Part shown: positions 22,384 through 33,740 of the stretch, in pieces
Position numbering within the stretch: position 1 is the stretch's first letter
How the letters are laid out: each line of letters begins with the position of its first letter
NCBI RefSeq assembly: GCF_050947875.1
Contig: NC_134573.1
Location: 53,742,115-53,806,114, forward strand
Direction: 5' to 3'
Length of the DNA stretch: 64,000 bases
Origin: Dermacentor variabilis
Taxonomy: Eukaryota; Arthropoda; Arachnida; Ixodida; Ixodidae
The notes under the pieces: model-generated
Told to the model about the DNA's origin: nothing
Seen by the model: the letters and a program-made list of their open reading frames with translations, nothing else
Databases searched by the model: none
Position numbers and translations under genes: made by a program

Positions 22384-23535
22384 ATGCAGGGCGTCAGGAA
22401 CGACAGTCCAAATACGACCGTTTGCTCGTCTGTAGGAACAGGGCGACGTAGTGACGATAACTCAAGGGTTTGTGTCTTCCCCCAAACGTGCCGGGCTCGG
22501 GCAATCAAATGCATTATCTGTCGTTACATACGAGGTGTCTTCGACGGTGGCAGACAATGTACCTTTGTTACCGAGGATGTGTCAAGACACCTGAGCGTAA
22601 AATGCGTTTGATCTAAAGAAATAGCAGCAATACCTTCGCCAGAACTTGAGACAAACTGTCATCAAAACGGCAACAAGTGGAGCTGTGCTTAAGGAGTAAA
22701 TTTTCTGACATCGAGGTTGTGCTGACCGCCATCCAGATTTCGTACATTTTTCATGACATGAAAGAAACTGAAATGGAAGCACATTTTGCTGCTTCTTTGG
22801 AGATTCAGGGAAGATACGTGGCGCAGCTGGTACACAAATCTTTTGTCACGCGAACTAATATCACCTTGCTAATTGGCTCTGAATAAATGTGGAGAGCATT
22901 GACAGGCGAGCTTTTACGGTACGAGGACAACGAATCGCTGAGTGTAATGAAAGCGATGCTGCTTTGGACATTTCAAGGAATAGCAACTCGGCTTGACATC
23001 ACATCCACCCACAGCTCGGTTGTTGTTTTGCGTTCTGTAAACGCCATGCAATCGAGTAGGACGAGCTCCTGCAGTCGTTCTTGGAACCTCAACACCTTAG
23101 AATATAAGATGTGGGCGACGGAACATGAAATAAGCAAAGTTATGAGAGACTTCGAGAGCAACATCGCGCATCGCACCGGAATATGCGAAGCACCCTTGCC
23201 TTAGAGGGGCGACTTCGAACTTTCACCAACAGACAACTTGCTGCTGTAGACCTTCAAAAAATACTTAATCTTCTAGCGAGAGAGACAAGACTGTGGCTGA
23301 TGTATGACAACACCTGGGAAAGGCAAATGTAGAACGTATTCATGAAGTTCCTTCAGATGAAACCAAGCTATATTACATCCCACTTGAAGAAGTCATCCGT
23401 GAACAAGCACTGATCAAGGTAGTTGGGTTGGTTTGGACGCTTCCTCGCATACCAAGCGGTGCAGGTGTCTGAACGAGTGCCTTGAATATCGAGACAACCT
23501 TTATAAATACATTGTATGAATATTGCTGTGCTTCA
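22384..23535 (+). pseudogene. BEL/Pao protease, linker and start of RT
   Basis: The frame at 22384-22611 contains RGVFDGGRQCTFVTEDVSRH, matching the BEL/Pao aspartic protease active site (DGGSQxTFI). Next, TNITLLIGSE, a TAA stop, and MWRALTGELLRYED with LLWTFQG match the BEL linker (LLIGxDxYWxIVxG and LGWxxxG). Then LYYIPLEEVIREQALIK and GLDASS give the opening of the RT domain (YYLPHHxVxxE, FDASS), with a frameshift between them. Coding similarity ends near 23530. RT core, RNase H and integrase are missing. Confidence 0.75.
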
Positions 23536-26505
23536 GGTAACATCTACTTGGGATAACCACCGATATGAAAAGGTGCTCTTGCAGATATCTACATAGGGCC
23601 AACGACGAATATGGGTTTCGCTTCTTAATGGCAACTTAAACTTAAATGCAACTTAATGGACACTGAGCTACAAATTGCGCGAGAGAGTTCGCCGACTTGA
23701 AGAGTTCGGAGTGTGTTCCGACTCGACGGGCGACTCACCCACGCGATGTACCACGCCGGGTTCTCATGGTACGCCGACCGACAATGGCCGTGTCATCGTG
23801 TGAACCTGCCGCGCCACGGCACCAGGGAAAGAAAAGGCGCTCAGCTAAAACCACTGAAACATTCTAAAGTAGCAACGCTCGCCTCCTCTCTCATCCCTTC
23901 TCCATATTTTTCCTCTCTTTCGCACTCCCTCTTCTGCGTCACATCGGCGCTGGCGCCGCCTACAGCTCTTTAGCGCAGCAGAAGAATTAACTCACGTGCA
24001 GTACGGCGGTGCGTTGTAAGTGTTCGCGTTTGCTTTCTTGCTACGAGTAAATTCCTCTTCAGCATAAAATTTATATACGGAGAGTTATAGAAATTCACTG
24101 ACGGCCGCTTCCCTTCCCTGTTTTGATAACGATTTTTTTAAGTATCGAAACGAGCGCTAAGCCGTGCAATGACAACTTTCAATGTATAGCGAACGCGGCG
24201 GTTAGGTACCCGATATTGGAAAAAGTGCACGTTCCAAGATCCTGTTGCGAAATTTTGTGAATAACACGTCTACGATTGTATGCAAACATCCTAGAATCCA
24301 GAAAACCCTAAGTAACCGAAATTATCCCCGCCATCCGTATTACATGAATTCGCGGCGTGTCTTAGCTATGGCGCACAAAGGCTGGCAGAGGGCAAGAACG
24401 ATCGCCCATTTGAAAATTCGATAGAGCATTGCAAACTACAGTGCCACCAACGTGCGTTCTTCCCAATTTTGTAAGCACGCGCAATGGCTCAGAGGCGGGG
24501 GCTGGTGCTATTCTGTGCCTTGTGCCTCAATGTCCATAGGAGAATGCGCGGTCGAACATCGAGTGGGTACTCTGCGTACAGAGACAATGAAAACAGTTTC
24601 TTTAGCATTCGTTCGCGAAACGGGAACGTGGTAACAGCGTTTCTTTCAAGGTCAAACATGAGCATTTTGAGCTTACGTTGAATAAATTTTTACTTTTTCA
24701 GATTAGTGACCTCACGAATAACATTTCATCGTGCGTTAGCTCGTGCGTTCACAAAGTGATGTTCTTCTCGCGAACCAAATTGTCATAAGGTCAACGCATT
24801 GAGAACGCTTGTGTTGGCTCCGAAATAACATTTGACAGGTATGACTTTAGTGAAGTGATGACCACGCATTGCCGCGCTATCAAGTGGCCGAAATTGCGAT
24901 AAATAGAATGATCAGTAGTTCCTATTTAGATACCATTAGGTTGTATTATTACGTAATTAAACGCACCAGCCTACGAGCGCTACAGACAACTGTGCCTCAG
25001 AGACCCAGTGGCAGTACGAAGTAATAATGGAACGAATGAGCAAACGAATGGCAAAACTAATGACCAAACAACTGAACGGATATGCAACCGACTAAACAAA
25101 CGGTGCCTAACCCAGCCAGTGAACGATCGGGCGACCGCATGTTTTCTTTGCGACTGCGCCACCACTGCATATTAAGCTGCATACGTTTTAAAGCTCATGC
25201 GAATTAGCACGAACGTTCGAAAGACCTATGATGCTGTCGTTCGGTGACGAACACTTGCTTTCGGGAAAGCCCGCATATTTTTCATCGGTGCCTCTGCATC
25301 GCAAATGCACAGGGCCACCACCAGCGACGAACATCATGAAAATAGGCAAATAACGCTATTCGTAATAAATAAGGCTATTAAGAAACCGCAGAAGGCAAAA
25401 ATTTGCTGTCGTAAGATGAATTTATTGCTCGAGTCTCAAATTTTGTCAAAAAGACTGTGTTGAATCTTGAAAGTTTCATAATGACGTTTTCGCACGCCTG
25501 TAGGCGTGCAAAACAATTAATCGCACCGAAGGCGACGACGTAGTTCTTATGTAAACAAAGTACACGGCAAGTAGGCTTAGTGTTATCGCATGCAGAGAAA
25601 TGACAACACAATCAGTGAATTGTGCAATATTTAGTGCGTTATGGCCCAGTGCGTTATGACCCATAACATATCACGGAACTTGACACATAATATACTATGA
25701 GAAACTAGCATCTTACAGTGCAAAGTAGTCTGGAGGATGTTCCTGCCAATTCAATGTATCCATGCCTTTTTTCTTAACCCATCGCGCTTAGCGAACGGTA
25801 AAGAGAATAGCATAGTGCCTGCAACTTCAACTTCAAGTTAATAATTCTTCTAGTACGCACTAGAAACATCATCCTGGGCTCAAAGCTGCCATAAGCAGCT
25901 TGAAGGGACCCAAGAGACGTTGCTGTGCATGGCAGGGTGATAACAGGGATTACTTTGTAACATAAAACAGTTCACAAGCAGTTCAAAGCACAAAAAAAAT
26001 CAATTGTAACATTTTCATAATTGAGCCTATTGACGAGCTAATTTTCTTGAGATATAAGAACAGACAATATTCAAACATATCTGATAAAATTAAGAAAGAT
26101 ACCGCGAAATTGCTGTCTTTCTCATCTGCCTTGCAGCCATCAGCTACATCTTGTGCCGTCAATCGCTTATATTGTGCTGGATGCTGAGAGGGCACGTAGT
26201 TGAGCCACACGCGTTCGCAGCACGTGATGAAGATATACGGATTCTAAAGTTCATACACGTGCTCATTGGAAAGGTTATCTGAAAGCTTGCAGCGTAGAAC
26301 AAACATTTTTCATCAGAACACGATGATACCCAGAATCTCATTTGCCTATTTATCATTAAATAAACAGTGATGAACAAGCTTCGTCATTGTTTAACCCACG
26401 CAAATGTATTTCTTTAAAATGCCGTCAAATGCTCCATCGTGCGTTATCTTGTCGCCAAGGGGACGCTACATTAGTGCAAGCTACGTGCTACAGGCAAGGC
26501 ACATT
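23536..26505. other. No supported gene
   Basis: About 3 kb with no recognisable domain. It contains a pyrimidine-rich patch at 23882-23945 (CTCCTCTCTCATCCCTTCTCC), but the short frame there (23713-23973) matches nothing. A short tandem GCGTTATGRCCCAGT-type repeat lies at 25637-25664. Confidence 0.4.
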
Positions 26506-28050
26506 AATCTTCAACCCCCCTCTTAGACTCGCTCTCTGTTAAGGCCCGGAATCCGTTGTTGTAATTCGTCTGCATTCTTCTTTAGCGGAACCATGTCATC
26601 GGCAAACCGAAGGTTGCTGAGATATTCGCCGTCGGTCCTTACTCCTTAGCCTTGCCAGTTTAATAGCTTCAATAATTCTTCCAAGCACGCAGTGAAAACC
26701 ATTGGAGAGATTGTGTCTCCCTGTCTGGCCCCTTTTTTTCAGATATCTTCCTGCTATTATTGTATAGAATTAAGGTAGCTGAGAAGGCTCTGTAGATATT
26801 TTCTAAGGTATTTACGTAAGTGTTCTGTACTCCTTGATTACATAATGCATCTATGACTGCTCGTAACTCTATTGAATCAAATGCCTTTTCGTAATCTTTG
26901 AAAGCCATATAGCGAGGCTAAATTGTGATCTGCGGATTTATCGCTAATCTGATTATTGACATTGATGCGACCCATTGTAGAGTATCCCTTCCTAAAGCCG
27001 GCCTGTTGCCTTGGTTGAATAAAGTCCAGTGTTGTCCTTATTCTACTGGAGATAATTTTGGTAAATACTTTATTTAGTAGTGGGAGTAAGCTAATGGGGC
27101 CTATACCTTTTCAATTCTTTAACGTCTCCATTTTTGTGGATTAGTGTAAATTTTGCATTCATCCAATTTTCTGGGACTCTTGCAGTTGATAGACGCTTCG
27201 TATAGAGAATCGCCAGTTCTCAAAGCAAAATGTCTCCTTCATCTTTGATTAAATCGACGGTTATTCCATATTCTCCTGCTGCTGTTCCTCGTTTCATGTC
27301 TTGCAAGGCACTTCTGTCCTGATCGCTACTTAGAGGAGTTTCTGTATCCTGTTCATTACTGTTTCTAATTGAGGTATCCTGACTCCTCTGGGTATTTCCT
27401 GGGGCAGTATAGAACTATTCCGCTTCTTTTAGTATATTTTCGAGATTGCCTATGATATTACCCTACTTATCTTTCAGTGCATACGTCTTGGTTTGCCTTA
27501 TGCCAAGTTCCTTACCGATTTCAGGCTGCGTCCATTTTGACGGCTTAAATCTTTCTCGCGGTATAGTTTTGAATATCACTTATTTTCGCTTTGTTGATCA
27601 GTTTTGACAGTTCCGCGAATTCTATCATATCTCTTCAGTTGGACACTTTCATTCCTTGTCGTTTCGTTAATTCGTCCTTTGTTACTTGGGAGAGCGCGCC
27701 TACTGGTTGCTTTGGTGCCTTGCCTGCCACTTCAATTCCTGCCTCTGAAGGCAGCCTACATTTGGTTTTATTCATCAGCTCTATGTCTTCATAGCTCGGT
27801 TTTAATGCTGCATATTTGTTTCCAAGTAAAAGCCTGAGTTTGTCTGCTTTTACCCTTACTGCCTCTAGGTTGACCTCTTTCTTCATGACCAATTTGGTTC
27901 TTTATCTCTTCAAATTGAGCTGAATCGTAGCCCTCACTATCCTATGATCACTGCACTTTGCCCTACATAGCGCTCCTACATCGTGCACTATGTTCGGATC
28001 AGCAGAAAGTATGTAGTAAATTTCCCATCTTGTTTCACCATTAGGCCTTT
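26506..28050 (-). pseudogene. RTE-clade LINE, RT and linker (3' half)
   Basis: On the minus strand 26669-26908 encodes FKDYEKAFDSIELRAVIDAL, QGVQNTYVNTLENIYR and KISEKKG, the RT fingers and palm of RTE elements. Just downstream (26540-26650) GEYLSNLRFADDMVPLKKN carries the catalytic FADD motif. Further upstream on the minus strand (27470-27900) the linker runs parallel to 11743-12060. The palm GVRQGD motif is frameshifted and several stops are present. The element is interrupted at 28051 by an inverted-repeat transposon and continues at 29511. Confidence 0.8.
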
Positions 28051-29510
28051 TTAAAGGGAAGCTTAAGCGCTTTTCGAAAAAAAATCAGTTCTCTGCGGCA
28101 TTCTACAGTTTTGAGTCCCCTGAACACGAATATCTGGTTCAAAAAGGGCGGAAACAAACGCAAGCGGCTGTTTTTCTCAAGAAAACGCGCACCAGCGCCT
28201 CAGGGCATCGCGCGAACGCCGCTGTTGCCCGTGATTGGTCGGGGCCACTGTGACGTCAATCGCGGCAATCGCCGGTCGGCGCCGCCGTTTCGGAGCGTAG
28301 CACGCTATTCTGGTCTGGCTTCATAGCTGAGTTGTAAGCGTTATGGAACCTTCTCGCTGTCTCGGACAGCTTGTATTTTCGCCGTACATGTTCGAACCAA
28401 CAGCCCATACAGAAAATGGTGGTGGCAACGGCGGTAACGGCGGCAACGACGATGTTGAGTGTGCCAACATCGAGAGCGATTTGTGCACCTTCTCGCGCGT
28501 CGGAAATCTTAGCTGGTACGTATGTCTTTTTCTTTCATGTAGCTGCACGTTCCAATGACGGGAGAAAAACTGCGCTAAATTGCCACTGGGAACTTGCTGC
28601 TGGAAGAATGCCGAAGCACTAACTTCTCATTAGATTGTAAACACGGGTGCAATTCCGCTATGTCAAGCACCTTGCCGCTGCTTGTCTAAAGTCCCGTGTT
28701 TTTTTTAGTGTTGATTAACGATCGCGAACATAAGTGCCGCGTTTCAAAGCGCGCACATGTAGTGTTGCGAGGTACAGTCACGGAAGTTGCTTATCATACA
28801 CATCCAGAGACGGCCAGAGGTATTATATGTGCAATATTCATACTATGGTTCGACGACTTTGCGATTGTGGCTCGACCAAGAATCGGTATGCGCGCTCCAT
28901 GCTAGTGTTGACATAAAGGTATTGGGCAGTTTTAGCACCGCCGTGTGGTAAACACGATAACTGCAACCGTACCTCGATTGTCACTAGGCAAGCCTATACT
29001 CCATTTCATACCTCAGGTGAAACGCTGTGTAAGCTACGCACGAAGTCCTGTCACCAAAATTTATTACTGCGCGCGTTTCCGTCTATGCTTCACCACGCGT
29101 TTTCGTCTATGCTTGAAGCTGCCGCGATGGGCAGCTTCACGAAAGAACAGTTTACGAAAATCGCAAAAGAAAACAAACGTCAGCGGCGGCGGCGGCGGCA
29201 GATCTCTCGTAGCGTCGTTCAGTAAAGCACAGGACGGCAAGACGCATGCCAGCACATGCCAGCACGCCGGTCCGGCAGCTCGGTCCCCGCGAATGACGAC
29301 ACTCTCGCCGGTTCTCTCCTCTGGCAACCACCTTACCCGGCGCTCCGGGAAGCGATGGGGGTGTGTTCGCGGAGGTGATTTAGAAAGCGATTTCCACCCC
29401 TTATATTAACAAAACGAAGAAAAAAAATTTCGGAACCGTAAAAAATTAGGACTGTTCTTCCCAACCACTCCAATTCATGGAAATTAAAAACCGTTTCAGC
29501 TTCCCTTTAA
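28051..29510. mobile_element. 1.46-kb TTAA-flanked TIR element (piggyBac-type target)
   Basis: The left end reads TTAA AGGGAAGCTTAAGCGCTTTT and the right end, read inversely, TTAA AGGGAAGCTGAAACGGTTTT. That gives about 17 of 20 matching terminal positions, and TTAA at both edges. The paralogous RTE copy at 12327 has TTAGGGCTTTTCCAGGTC where this site would read TTAGGCCTTT-TTAA-GGTC after removal of the element, so the empty site confirms both ends and TTAA duplication. TTAA targets are the hallmark of piggyBac. The AGGG terminus is not the usual piggyBac CCC start, so the superfamily is only likely. No transposase frame is seen; the interior is GC-rich. Confidence 0.75.
28343..28515 (+). other. 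Putative first exon inside the TIR element
   Basis: An ATG in good context (GCGTTATGG) opens a frame with EPSRCLGQLVFSPYMFEP, a Gly/Asn-rich run (GGGNGGNGGNDD) and DLCTFSRVGNLSW, ending at a consensus donor (AGCTG|GTACGT). No downstream exon can be assigned. It may be a captured host exon or the remnant of the element's own gene. I recall similar starts in tick multi-copy proteins but cannot verify this. Confidence 0.35.
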
Positions 29511-30285
29511 GGTCCAGTTTCTGCTGTTACGCTTCCTGAAAAAGATGTTCATTATACGATGCTTATTCCATACCGCGAAGTCTAGCAGCATCCCTCCTCT
29601 AGCGTTCCTATAACTGATGCCGTAGTTGCCAATTGCTTGTACACCAGCCTGCATTTCCCCCAATTTTCATTGAAGTCGCCCATTACAACTGCATAAAGTT
29701 TGCACTCTTCTCATTGCTAATTCAGCCCCCTCATAAGACTGATCTACTTCCTCATCATCGGGACTGTATGTTGGATCGTAGGCTTCTGCTACATTTAATT
29801 TATACCTCTTAGTAAGTTTGATTACAGGCTACAGTCACCCACTCATTAATGCTGCAGAAGTCGTCAATGTTACCCGCTATGTCCTTATGAAATAAGAATC
29901 CTACCCAGTATTGCTTCTTATCTACGAGACCTCAAAGCAAGTCGATTCAGCCATGTATAAGCTTCTCCAGTTCTTCTAATCTCACTAAGGCAGCTGATAT
30001 TCCAAACAATGTCTGATACTTGCTCAAACAGTCCGGCTAAGCTAGCCCCACTCGAGAGGGTTCGGTTGTTAAATGTTGCAAGGGCCAGTTTCCATTTGCG
30101 GCCTGTCTGTATCCAGAAATTCTTAGCCCCCTCTACTTTGTTACTCGCCTGACCGCCGCCTTGGGCAAGTGCTCCACAGCTGTTGGGGACTCAGGGCCAT
30201 TGGATAATTGAGTGACCGTGTAACACGGTTTTGACCATGTTATTCTAGGCCGTCATCACAATGTGGCGAGATCTCGCAACAATTT
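29511..30285 (-). pseudogene. RTE-clade LINE, endonuclease part (5' half)
   Basis: This stretch continues the RTE element split at 28050. On the minus strand it runs parallel, block by block, to the endonuclease copy at 12340-13020, for example the GCCCATTAC of the GDFN region at about 29677 and the CCACTCGAGAG block at 30050. Frameshifts are frequent. The 5' boundary near 30285 is approximate. Confidence 0.7.
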
Positions 30286-31405
30286 GATGTTTATTCCAAA
30301 GCGCGTCAAGGGTCAGCTCTTGCACTCCTATTCCGTTTAATGTAAAGTAATGAGGTCATGTTATCCTGTAAGACTGTAAATTATCCTGTCAGATGCGACG
30401 GTTTGCCTAAAACTTTGTCGTAGGTGACGTTATACATGAAAATCCAATAAAAGCGACATGTTGCAATCGTCGCAATTTTCTACGTATTGCGTAACACTTG
30501 CAATGTGAAGTTAAATTCGTCAAATCACCCTGTATCTCATTTACCAAAGTATAAAAAAGTAACGTGGTGAAGTTAGTTAGCCAACATCTCAGGTTTACCT
30601 TTACTTGGGAATCAGACATTTCAGCCTTATCTCGAAAAGATGAAAGAAAACTTCGAAAGCCATTGTACATGATAAACTTGTTCCTTACAAGACGCCAGGC
30701 GGCCAAACTTAGACTAACTCAATTTATTGCGGAGTAACTATCAAAACACTTAATCAGCGAAATAGAATGCATAGAATAATTTTAAGCCAAATTCGTATTG
30801 CTGCACACGGGATATATACTTAGAGATATTTACAATTAAGGCGAATGGCATAGGCGTAGCAGCAGCCAATCAGGCGAGAAGCAACCTCTGCCTTTTCCTT
30901 GCTGCTGGTCTAATGCTGCAGGCTTAATTTCCTATTTTGCGGCATTACCCACGGATGAAGTGACACGCACCATCCGGGTAGGTTAGAATGCAGCGTAAAT
31001 GGGCGGGTTAAGCGGACTTAGCCAAATAACGTGACCTATATCAGTCTGGAGAGGCGCAAAGGGCACCATTGGCTTAGCCGGTGCAACCTCGTCACGTGGC
31101 GCAGATCGCGACAAACCGTTGTCGCATGGTAGAAGCTTCGATCAAAAACTCCGAGTTCACGTCCAGTTGAGTAATAAGGATCCACGAGAGTAATGGGCAT
31201 AATGATGACGGCAATCATTACAGAACTTCCGTGACGGCTGCGAAATCGTATGCTGCTCACGCGTGATACAATGCGCAGGTTCGGCTTTGCGGTGGTATGT
31301 TGCGCATATTCAGATAGTTGTTCTGGAGCGGCTGGTAGAAACTAGCGATGGCTAGTGCCGGTTCATGGCTAATTTGAGTATAAAACGATGAACATGCAGT
31401 GATGA
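30286..31405. other. No supported gene
   Basis: I see no recognisable coding sequence or repeat in this interval. It separates the RTE element from the gypsy fragment starting near 31406. Confidence 0.4.
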
Positions 31406-33080
31406 ATTATATGCGAATAAAAAAAACAGTCACTATATCCAAGTCCCGGTGATCGGTGGAAACGTACTTGGAGAGCATGTCAGTAAGTGTGCGACTCAGC
31501 TGTTCGGTAAGGCCCTTTTTCTGAGGATGATAGGCGGTGGTGACCTTCCGTTTTACCCGCCGTGGTTGCTTAATGGTTAGAGTGTAGGGCTGCTAAGCAC
31601 GAGGTTGTGAGGTTGAATGCCTGCCACAGCGGGCGCATTTCGATGGGAGCGAAATGCACACCTTTCCGTGTACTTAGATTTAGATGCATTATAAATATCC
31701 CCAAGTGGTGCGAGTTTCCGCAATACCACACTGCGGCGTGCCTTATAATCAGGCCTATGCTTTGGTACATAAAACCTCACAGCATTTCACGACGAAATTT
31801 TCAAAAGCTAGTTCTCCGAGGATCACGTCTGTGTGTAGACGCGAAATGCTGAAGATAATGCAATAACGGGCCGACCTGCGCTGGTCGCGAAGCAGGCGTT
31901 AAGCACTCCCCATACGTGCGCCGATGCCGAAGATAGTGCAATAGTGCCTACGCGCGGCGGAGGTGCAGTTTGTCGTTAAGGGGCCCGTATACACAACTTC
32001 GCTGGTCATCCTTGTTCTCATAGTGGAAAGGCGCTGAGTTTTTTTTAAACCTTCCGTTTTGGGCAGCATTAGCGGAGGTCATCAGTGATGCGGGACATGA
32101 AGTAAGGGCCGGGATAGGCGATGAGCTGACGGAGAGCCCGTGATACGGAATCACATGGTGGAGAAGGAAGTCAGCAATGTGGGCTGGATAATCTGTAGTG
32201 ACAGTGTACCATTTGTTACCTGAAGCTGATTTTGGGAAGGGGCTGAGGAGATCGAGGCCGACGTGGTAGAACAGCTCTACTGGGACATCGGTAAGTTTAA
32301 TAAGGGCGGTGGGAATCATCGGTAGCTTCTTGCGCCCTTGGGACAGTTCGCCACTGCCAACACCTCCTAGGCCAAAAGAAGAGACGACACACGTAATCTA
32401 AAGTGCGCGTTACACAAATATTGCCGGCCGTGGGTTCGTTCTGAAGATGCTCCAGGACAGTAGAGCACATGTGGGCGGCCACCACAAGCGAGTGCATAGG
32501 AGATTCGGTGCATACACTGTGGTGGCATAACCTAACGCCGGATCATGCCACCGTTCATCGTCGATATGCAGAACCACCGAGACAGAACAGAGGCATCAAT
32601 GACAGGGTCGCCGTTGTCGTGTGGATGTGCGAAATTTTCGCACCTAGAAAAACGCGTACACAGCGGTCAAGACGGCCTACACATTCTTTCAGCGAGAAAA
32701 GCAAGCAGAGTTCGTGGTGGGGAGTCACTATCTTGGATGCATGACCAAAAAGTACGGTCAAACTTTGGAGATCACAGATGACATTCAATCTCAGCAATCG
32801 AGTTATTGCCCTCTGGAACATAAATAAGTGGCTCACTTCGTAACCAACGATTCTCGACCAGGCTGGAGCTGGGAAAGGATGCCTCAGGTGCCGAATCCAC
32901 TAGCATTCTTTGGAACTAACATAGTAGCAGGTCAGCCAACGTGCGCCAACAGAGGAGAAGTCTTGAGATTGCGCAATAGCGCAGAGAACGCATACATTTG
33001 TCAGCGGCCTCATAATAAAGACGTGTCTTCCTTCAAAACTTCTACGACTGGATGGGCGATACCAGCAAATTTATAGCGAA
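31406..33080 (-). pseudogene. Ty3/gypsy fragment: RNase H to integrase
   Basis: On the minus strand, from high to low coordinates: decayed RNase H (32555-33075), a zinc-binding integrase head (32300-32497) with LEHLQNEPTAGN, VTRTLDYVCRLFFWPR, and then the catalytic core with PVELFYHVGLDLLSPFPKSA and GNKWYTVTTDY (first catalytic Asp region). A Ruka-like SINE is inserted at 31553-31795. Beyond it KVTTAYHPQKKGLTEQLSRT (31415-31550) continues the core. Gag, protease, RT and LTRs are absent. Stops and frameshifts make it inactive. Confidence 0.8.
31553..31795 (+). mobile_element. Ruka-like SINE inserted in gypsy integrase
   Basis: The head reads CCCGCCGTGGTTGCTTAATGG with a decayed B box (GAGGTTGAATGCC). 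The body keeps GCATTTCGATGGGAGCGAAAT, GTGTACTTAGATTTAGATGC and GGCGTGCCTTATAATCAGG. It interrupts a gypsy integrase just upstream of its AYHPQ motif, in the opposite orientation. It is more diverged than the copy at 4325. Confidence 0.8.
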
Positions 33081-33277
33081 GCTGTTTGCCTAACTGTCCA
33101 GTATGAATGAGACGTATGCTTGGTCTGGTAGGGGACGTGTGCCTGGGCTGGCTAACTATCAGAATGTTAACGAAATAATGCTTACTTTCCGGTAATATAG
33201 AGTAGACCTAAGCATGAAGTGGCTACTGGTAATGCTACAAGCGTGGAGATGATGCTAGACACAATCTTAAAAATTGC
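33081..33277. other. Spacer between gypsy fragment and tRNA-like TIR element
   Basis: No recognisable feature. Confidence 0.3.
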
Positions 33278-33740
33278 AGGACGCTTAAGCTTCGTCTTCA
33301 AGAGTGGAACGCGACAGCGTTCCCGTCGGCCCGCCAAGGGGTGGAAGACAATGGGCTACGCCGCAGCGACTACGCGCCGCGCATCGGACACGGTGAGCCC
33401 CCAGCAACGCAGCGTTCGGCGCGACAACGAAATGTGCGCCTGAGCAAACGACGCACGCCTTAGAAACAGCTCGTTTCTAAGGCAACACCGCGTTCACTAG
33501 AGGCGCTTTTGTACTGCTTTGAAGCATCGAACTGGTGCCTCAGGGGTGACGTCTCCGTCTCACACTCCGGAGACCCTGGTTCGATTCCCACCCAGCCCAT
33601 CTTGGAAGTTGCTTTTTATTTATGAAGTGCCTGCCGTGATTTATCGCTCACGGCCAACGCCGCGGACGCCGACACCGACACCGACGCCGACGACACCGTC
33701 TTTTCTGCGACACGAGCTCCTTAACGCTATCGCGTTAAAA
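33278..33740. mobile_element. tRNA-like element with inverted-repeat ends
   Basis: AACGCGACAGCGTT at 33308-33321 is matched inversely, with one mismatch, by AACGCTATCGCGTT at 33723-33736. Internally there is a tRNA-like part with a perfect B box (GGTTCGATTCC, 33578-33588) preceded by TCTCCGTCTCACACTCCGGAGA. This is followed by a GACACC/GACGCC hexamer tract (33665-33700). A long palindrome (GAAACAGCTCGTTTC) lies near 33463. I recall this as a very abundant tick repeat. Inverted ends suggest a MITE, while the B box suggests SINE ancestry; the class is therefore open. Confidence 0.65.
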
